DNA of 32,841 bases from Amycolatopsis pithecellobii. GTDB taxonomy: Bacteria > Actinomycetota > Actinomycetes > Mycobacteriales > Pseudonocardiaceae. The stretch spans positions 1-32,841 of the forward strand of contig NZ_WMBA01000080.1 of NCBI RefSeq assembly GCF_009707865.1, written 5' to 3'. Below the pieces are notes generated by a model that had not been told where the DNA came from, did no database searches, and saw only the letters and a program-made list of their open reading frames with translations. The position numbers and the translations under genes are program-made. This document shows positions 30,051 through 32,841 of the stretch, piece after piece (positions within the stretch are counted from its first letter, which is position 1; every line of letters begins with the position of its first letter).

Positions 30051-31744
30051 CGCAGCGCGTCCTCGTCGGCGCGGGCGACCCACTGGGCGAAGCGTTCGCC
30101 TTCGGTGCGCTGCGCGTGGTAGTTGCGCACGACCCGTTCCACGTAGCCGATCAGCTCGTCACCGGTGACCTTGTGGCCACGCAACTTGCGGCCGAACCCG
30201 GCGTCGAGGCCGAGCCCGCCGCCGAGGTGCACCTGGAAACCCTCGACCTGGTTGCCCGCATCGTCGGTGACGATCTGGCCCTTGAGGCCGATGTCGGCGG
30301 TCTGGATGCGCGCGCACGAGTTCGGGCACCCGTTGATGTGCACCGACACCGGAGTGTCCACATCGGACTGGATATCGGCCAGTCGCTCTTCGAGCGCGGT
30401 CACCAGGTCACGCGCGCGTGCCTTGGTCTCCACGATCGCGAGCTTGCAGAACTCGATCCCGGTGCAGGCCATCACGCCGCGCCGCCACGGGGTCGGCTCG
30501 GTGGGCAGTCCGAGTTCCTCCAGTTCCGCCTGCAGGCCCTTGACTTCCGCCTCGGGCACGTCGAGGACGACGAGCTTCTGCAGCGGGGTCAGCCGGACCC
30601 GGTTCGAGCCCGCGCGCTCGGCGGCCTTCGCCGCGGCGATCAGCAGCGAACCCGACACGCGGCCGGCGACCGGGGCGGCACCGACGTAGTAGTTGCCGTC
30701 CTTCTGCCGGTGCACACCGACGTGATCATGCTGTGTCTTCGGCACTTCCGGCGCGGGGCCGTCGATCAGCTTCCGCTCCAGGTACTCGGATTCGAGGACT
30801 TCGCGGAACTTTTCGGCGCCCCAGTCCTTCACGAGGAACTTGATGCGCGCCCGCGAGCGCAGCCGCCGGTAGCCGTAGTCGCGGAAGACGGAGATGACGC
30901 CTGCCCACACTTCGGGCACCTCGTCGCTCGGCACCCACGCGCCGAGCCGCTGGCCGATCATCGGGTTCGTGGACAGCCCGCCACCGACCCACACGTCGAA
31001 ACCGGGGCCGTGCTCGGGATGCACCACGCCGACGAACGCGACGTCGTGGATCTCGTGTGCCACGTCCGGCAGACCGGAGACCGCCGTCTTGAACTTGCGC
31101 GGCAGGTTCGCGTACTCGGGCTTGCCGAGGTAGCGGCGTTTGATCTCGTCGATCGCCGGGGTGCCGTCGATCACCTCGTCCTCGGCGATGCCGGCGAGCG
31201 GCGAGCCGAGGATGACGCGCGGGCTGTCGCCGCACGCGGTCATCGTGGTGAGCCCGGCGCCCTCGAGTTTCTCCCAGATCGTGGGCATGTCCTCGATTCG
31301 GATCCAGTGGTACTGGACGTTCTGCCGGTCGGTGATGTCCGCGGTGTCGCGCGCGTAGGTCTGCGAAACCTCACCGATCACCGCGAGCTGCTCGGTGGTC
31401 AGGTCCCCGCCGTCGATGCGCACGCGCAGCATGAAGAACTCGTCGTCGAGCTCCTCGGGTTCGAGCGTCGCGGTGCGTCCGCCGTCAATGCCGGGCTTGC
31501 GCTGGGTGTACAGGCCGTACCAGCGGAAACGGCCGCGCAGGTCACCCGGGTCGATCGAGTCGAAGCCGCCGTGGGCGTACGTGCTCTCGATCCGCGACCG
31601 CACGTTGAGCGGGTGATCGTCCTTTTTCGACCGTTCGTTGGGATTGAGCGGCTCGCGGTAGCCGAGCGCCCACTGGCCCTCGCCGCGCCGCTGCTTGCTG
31701 CGCGGGGCACGGGCCGGGGATGTTTCGCGCGGCGGCGAAGCCAT
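30047..31744 (-). CDS. sirA: Ferredoxin-dependent assimilatory sulfite reductase
   Basis: A 565-residue siroheme/[4Fe-4S] enzyme reducing sulfite to sulfide with six electrons. Cluster cysteines are C427 and C433 (ACTGIEFC) and C473 and C477 (CPNSC). Y79 (GLYTQRK) and C171 (MTACGDS) are 92 residues apart, the same spacing as the Tyr69-Cys161 covalent pair I recall in the M. tuberculosis enzyme, so the same crosslink is expected. The nitrite reductase family is very similar, but operon context with cysH and cysDN favours sulfite. ATG 31744 has a strong Shine-Dalgarno (GGAGG, seven bases upstream), which can be trapped in a hairpin. A leader peptide gene precedes it. Confidence 0.94.
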   Translation of the reverse strand: MASPPRETSPARAPRSKQRRGEGQWALGYREPLNPNERSKKDDHPLNVRSRIESTYAHGGFDSIDPGDLRGRFRWYGLYTQRKPGIDGGRTATLEPEELDDEFFMLRVRIDGGDLTTEQLAVIGEVSQTYARDTADITDRQNVQYHWIRIEDMPTIWEKLEGAGLTTMTACGDSPRVILGSPLAGIAEDEVIDGTPAIDEIKRRYLGKPEYANLPRKFKTAVSGLPDVAHEIHDVAFVGVVHPEHGPGFDVWVGGGLSTNPMIGQRLGAWVPSDEVPEVWAGVISVFRDYGYRRLRSRARIKFLVKDWGAEKFREVLESEYLERKLIDGPAPEVPKTQHDHVGVHRQKDGNYYVGAAPVAGRVSGSLLIAAAKAAERAGSNRVRLTPLQKLVVLDVPEAEVKGLQAELEELGLPTEPTPWRRGVMACTGIEFCKLAIVETKARARDLVTALEERLADIQSDVDTPVSVHINGCPNSCARIQTADIGLKGQIVTDDAGNQVEGFQVHLGGGLGLDAGFGRKLRGHKVTGDELIGYVERVVRNYHAQRTEGERFAQWVARADEDALR

Positions 31745-31751
31745 GAGGAGT

Positions 31752-31828
31752 CCTCCGGGGGTGTCATCGGAGGGCGTCGGCGCGCGGCAATCCCCGGGGA
31801 ATCGAGCGACGGGGAGCGACCGACGCCC
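31752..31828 (-). promoter_or_regulatory. Attenuator-like competing hairpins before sirA
   Basis: On the minus strand, hairpin A pairs GGGCGTCGG (31828-31820) with CCGACGCCC (31780-31772), a perfect 9-bp stem. Hairpin B pairs CCTCCG (31773-31768) with CGGAGG (31757-31752), which contains the sirA Shine-Dalgarno GGAGG. The 3' arm of A and the 5' arm of B share two bases, so full A and full B cannot form together. This is the arrangement expected if translation of the upstream leader decides whether the ribosome binding site is open. Confidence 0.62.
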
Positions 31829-31850
31829 GGGTCCATGGTGGTGGGTGGCG

Positions 31851-31937
31851 TCAGTGGAACATGCGGCACAGCGCGCTGGCGACACGCCGGAGATCGACGT
31901 GGCGTCGCGCCACGAGGAGCACACCGGCATAAGTCAC
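31851..31937 (-). CDS. Leader peptide of the sulfur operon (28 residues)
   Basis: GTG 31937 opens a 28-codon frame containing RRHVDLRRVASALCR (residues 11-25) and ending MFH. This matches the short 'RRHVDL-RV-SALC' peptides I recall upstream of sulfur-metabolism genes in Streptomyces and relatives, annotated only as putative leader peptides. The single cysteine codon (C24) lies five codons before the stop, so cysteine-tRNA shortage would stall the ribosome close to the downstream hairpins. No Shine-Dalgarno is evident; GTG codons at residues 6 and 9 are alternative starts. Confidence 0.85.
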   Translation of the reverse strand: MTYAGVLLVARRHVDLRRVASALCRMFH

Positions 31938-32031
31938 GCATCCAGCGTGCCACGAGCCCAGATGGTGGTCCAGCCACGTCCGGATCGTGGGAGGAGCATC
32001 ACGCTTCTTGACATGGGGGACACTTAGGGGC

Positions 32032-32841
32032 GTGTGCAGTGCCTTTGGTGTCTACGTCCATGTGCCCTTCTGCGCCACCCGGTGTGGCTACTGCGATTTC
32101 AACACCTACACGGCGGGGGAGCTCGGCTCGGCCGCGTCGCCTTCGTCGTGGCTGGAGGGGTTGAAACGGGAGCTCGCGCTCGGCGTCCAGCGGGTGGGCG
32201 CGCGACCAGCGGAGACGGTGTTCGTCGGCGGGGGCACGCCGTCGATGCTGGGTGCGGACGGGCTCGCCTCAGTACTCGGCGCGGTCCGTGGCAGCTTCGG
32301 GCTCGCGCCGGGCGCGGAGGTGACGACCGAGTCGAACCCCGAGTCCACGTCGCCGGAGTTCTTCGCCGGGATCCGCGAGGCCGGGTACACGCGCGTGTCG
32401 CTGGGCATGCAGTCCGTGGCGCCGCATGTACTGCGGGTGCTCGACCGCGTGCACACTCCCGGGCGCCCGGTCGAAGCGGCGATCGAAGCGCGGGCCGCGG
32501 GCTTCGAGCACGTGAACCTCGACCTCATCTACGGCACCCCGGGTGAACGCGTCGAGGATCTGCAGGCTTCGCTGGACGCGGTGCTCGCCGCCGGGGTCGA
32601 TCATGTGTCGGCGTACTCGCTGATCGTCGAAGACGGTACGGCGCTTGCCCGGCGAGTGCGGCGCGGCGAGCTGCCCATGCCGGACGAGGACGTGCTGGCC
32701 GAGTACTACGAGCTGATCGACGCGAAGCTGGCCGCGGCCGGGCTGACCTGGTACGAGGTGTCGAACTGGGCGGCTTCCGCTGGGGCACGGTGCCGGCACA
32801 ACCTGGGCTACTGGCGGGGCGGTGACTGGTGGGGCGCGGGG
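32032..32841 (+). CDS. hemW: Radical SAM HemW (coproporphyrinogen III oxidase-like), partial at right edge
   Basis: The first 270 residues of a radical SAM protein. The cluster motif CATRCGYC (C14, C18, C21) binds the [4Fe-4S] of radical SAM enzymes, and HVPFC precedes it as in all HemN/HemW proteins. GGGTPS, TTESNPE, SLGMQSV and LDLIYGTPGE are family blocks. HemW members bind heme and act as heme chaperones rather than coproporphyrinogen dehydrogenases; WYEVSNWA and CRHNLGYWRGGDWWGAG fit HemW. GTG 32032 is the only plausible start near the motif. It is divergent from the leader peptide gene. M. tuberculosis Rv2388c is at the same position. Confidence 0.93.
   Translation, partial: MCSAFGVYVHVPFCATRCGYCDFNTYTAGELGSAASPSSWLEGLKRELALGVQRVGARPAETVFVGGGTPSMLGADGLASVLGAVRGSFGLAPGAEVTTESNPESTSPEFFAGIREAGYTRVSLGMQSVAPHVLRVLDRVHTPGRPVEAAIEARAAGFEHVNLDLIYGTPGERVEDLQASLDAVLAAGVDHVSAYSLIVEDGTALARRVRRGELPMPDEDVLAEYYELIDAKLAAAGLTWYEVSNWAASAGARCRHNLGYWRGGDWWGAG

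Noticed and set aside
30116..32011. 631-codon plus-strand open frame opposite sirA
   Set aside because: Antisense shadow of sirA and its leader; the opposite strand carries all the siroheme-enzyme motifs.

Overview
The window is high-GC chromosomal DNA from an actinomycete, most likely a member of the Pseudonocardiaceae close to Amycolatopsis (inferred from codon use, gene content and gene order; no search was possible). The gene order nadD-rsfS-gpgP-octT-degV-comEA-comEC-holA-rpsT-lepA-(cysH/sir)-hemW is the one I know from Mycobacterium tuberculosis (Rv2421c down to Rv2388c). This is therefore a conserved core locus with accessory genes inserted between the anchors.

Region 1 (1-11489): a RecQ-type helicase fused to a phosphoribosyltransferase-like C-terminus (minus strand); then plus-strand nadD, rsfS, the gpgP-like phosphatase, the octT-like SGNH acyltransferase, degV, comEA and comEC; then minus-strand thrC under a SAM-I riboswitch, with holA divergent from it. 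Region 2 (11637-14653): an accessory module of aldo/keto reductase, LysR regulator and secreted alpha/beta-hydrolase, with the same TGATA-N9-TATCA operator at both promoter regions. Region 3 (14665-20468): rpsT, a methyltransferase, lepA, a PPOX-fold protein, an alpha/beta-hydrolase, an MDR reductase and a small membrane protein. Region 4 (20485-23530): a 22-bp-period inverted repeat array, a barnase-type RNase with its barstar, an enoyl-CoA hydratase, a broken Uma2 gene and an LLM flavin/F420 oxidoreductase.

Region 5 (23548-31937) is a minus-strand assimilatory sulfur operon: leader peptide, sir, small zinc-ribbon protein, cysH, cysD, cysN, a lipoprotein/ATPase/permease ABC importer and a CbiX/SirB-type chelatase. 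CysDN make APS, CysH reduces it to sulfite and Sir reduces sulfite to sulfide. The chelatase probably inserts iron into the siroheme that Sir needs, and the ABC system probably imports sulfonates or a related sulfur source. A 28-codon leader peptide and two competing hairpins precede sir. The window ends inside hemW.

The observations I rate highest are the leader-peptide attenuator before sir, the SAM-I riboswitch abutting the thrC ribosome binding site, the twin LysR operators, the 22-bp repeat array, a recurring GTCCAC-N-GTGGAC palindrome placed in a constant codon register, and two close DnaA-box-like 9-mers upstream of comEA. About ten genes have a TANNNT -10 element 5-7 nt before the start codon, which points to widespread leaderless transcription.
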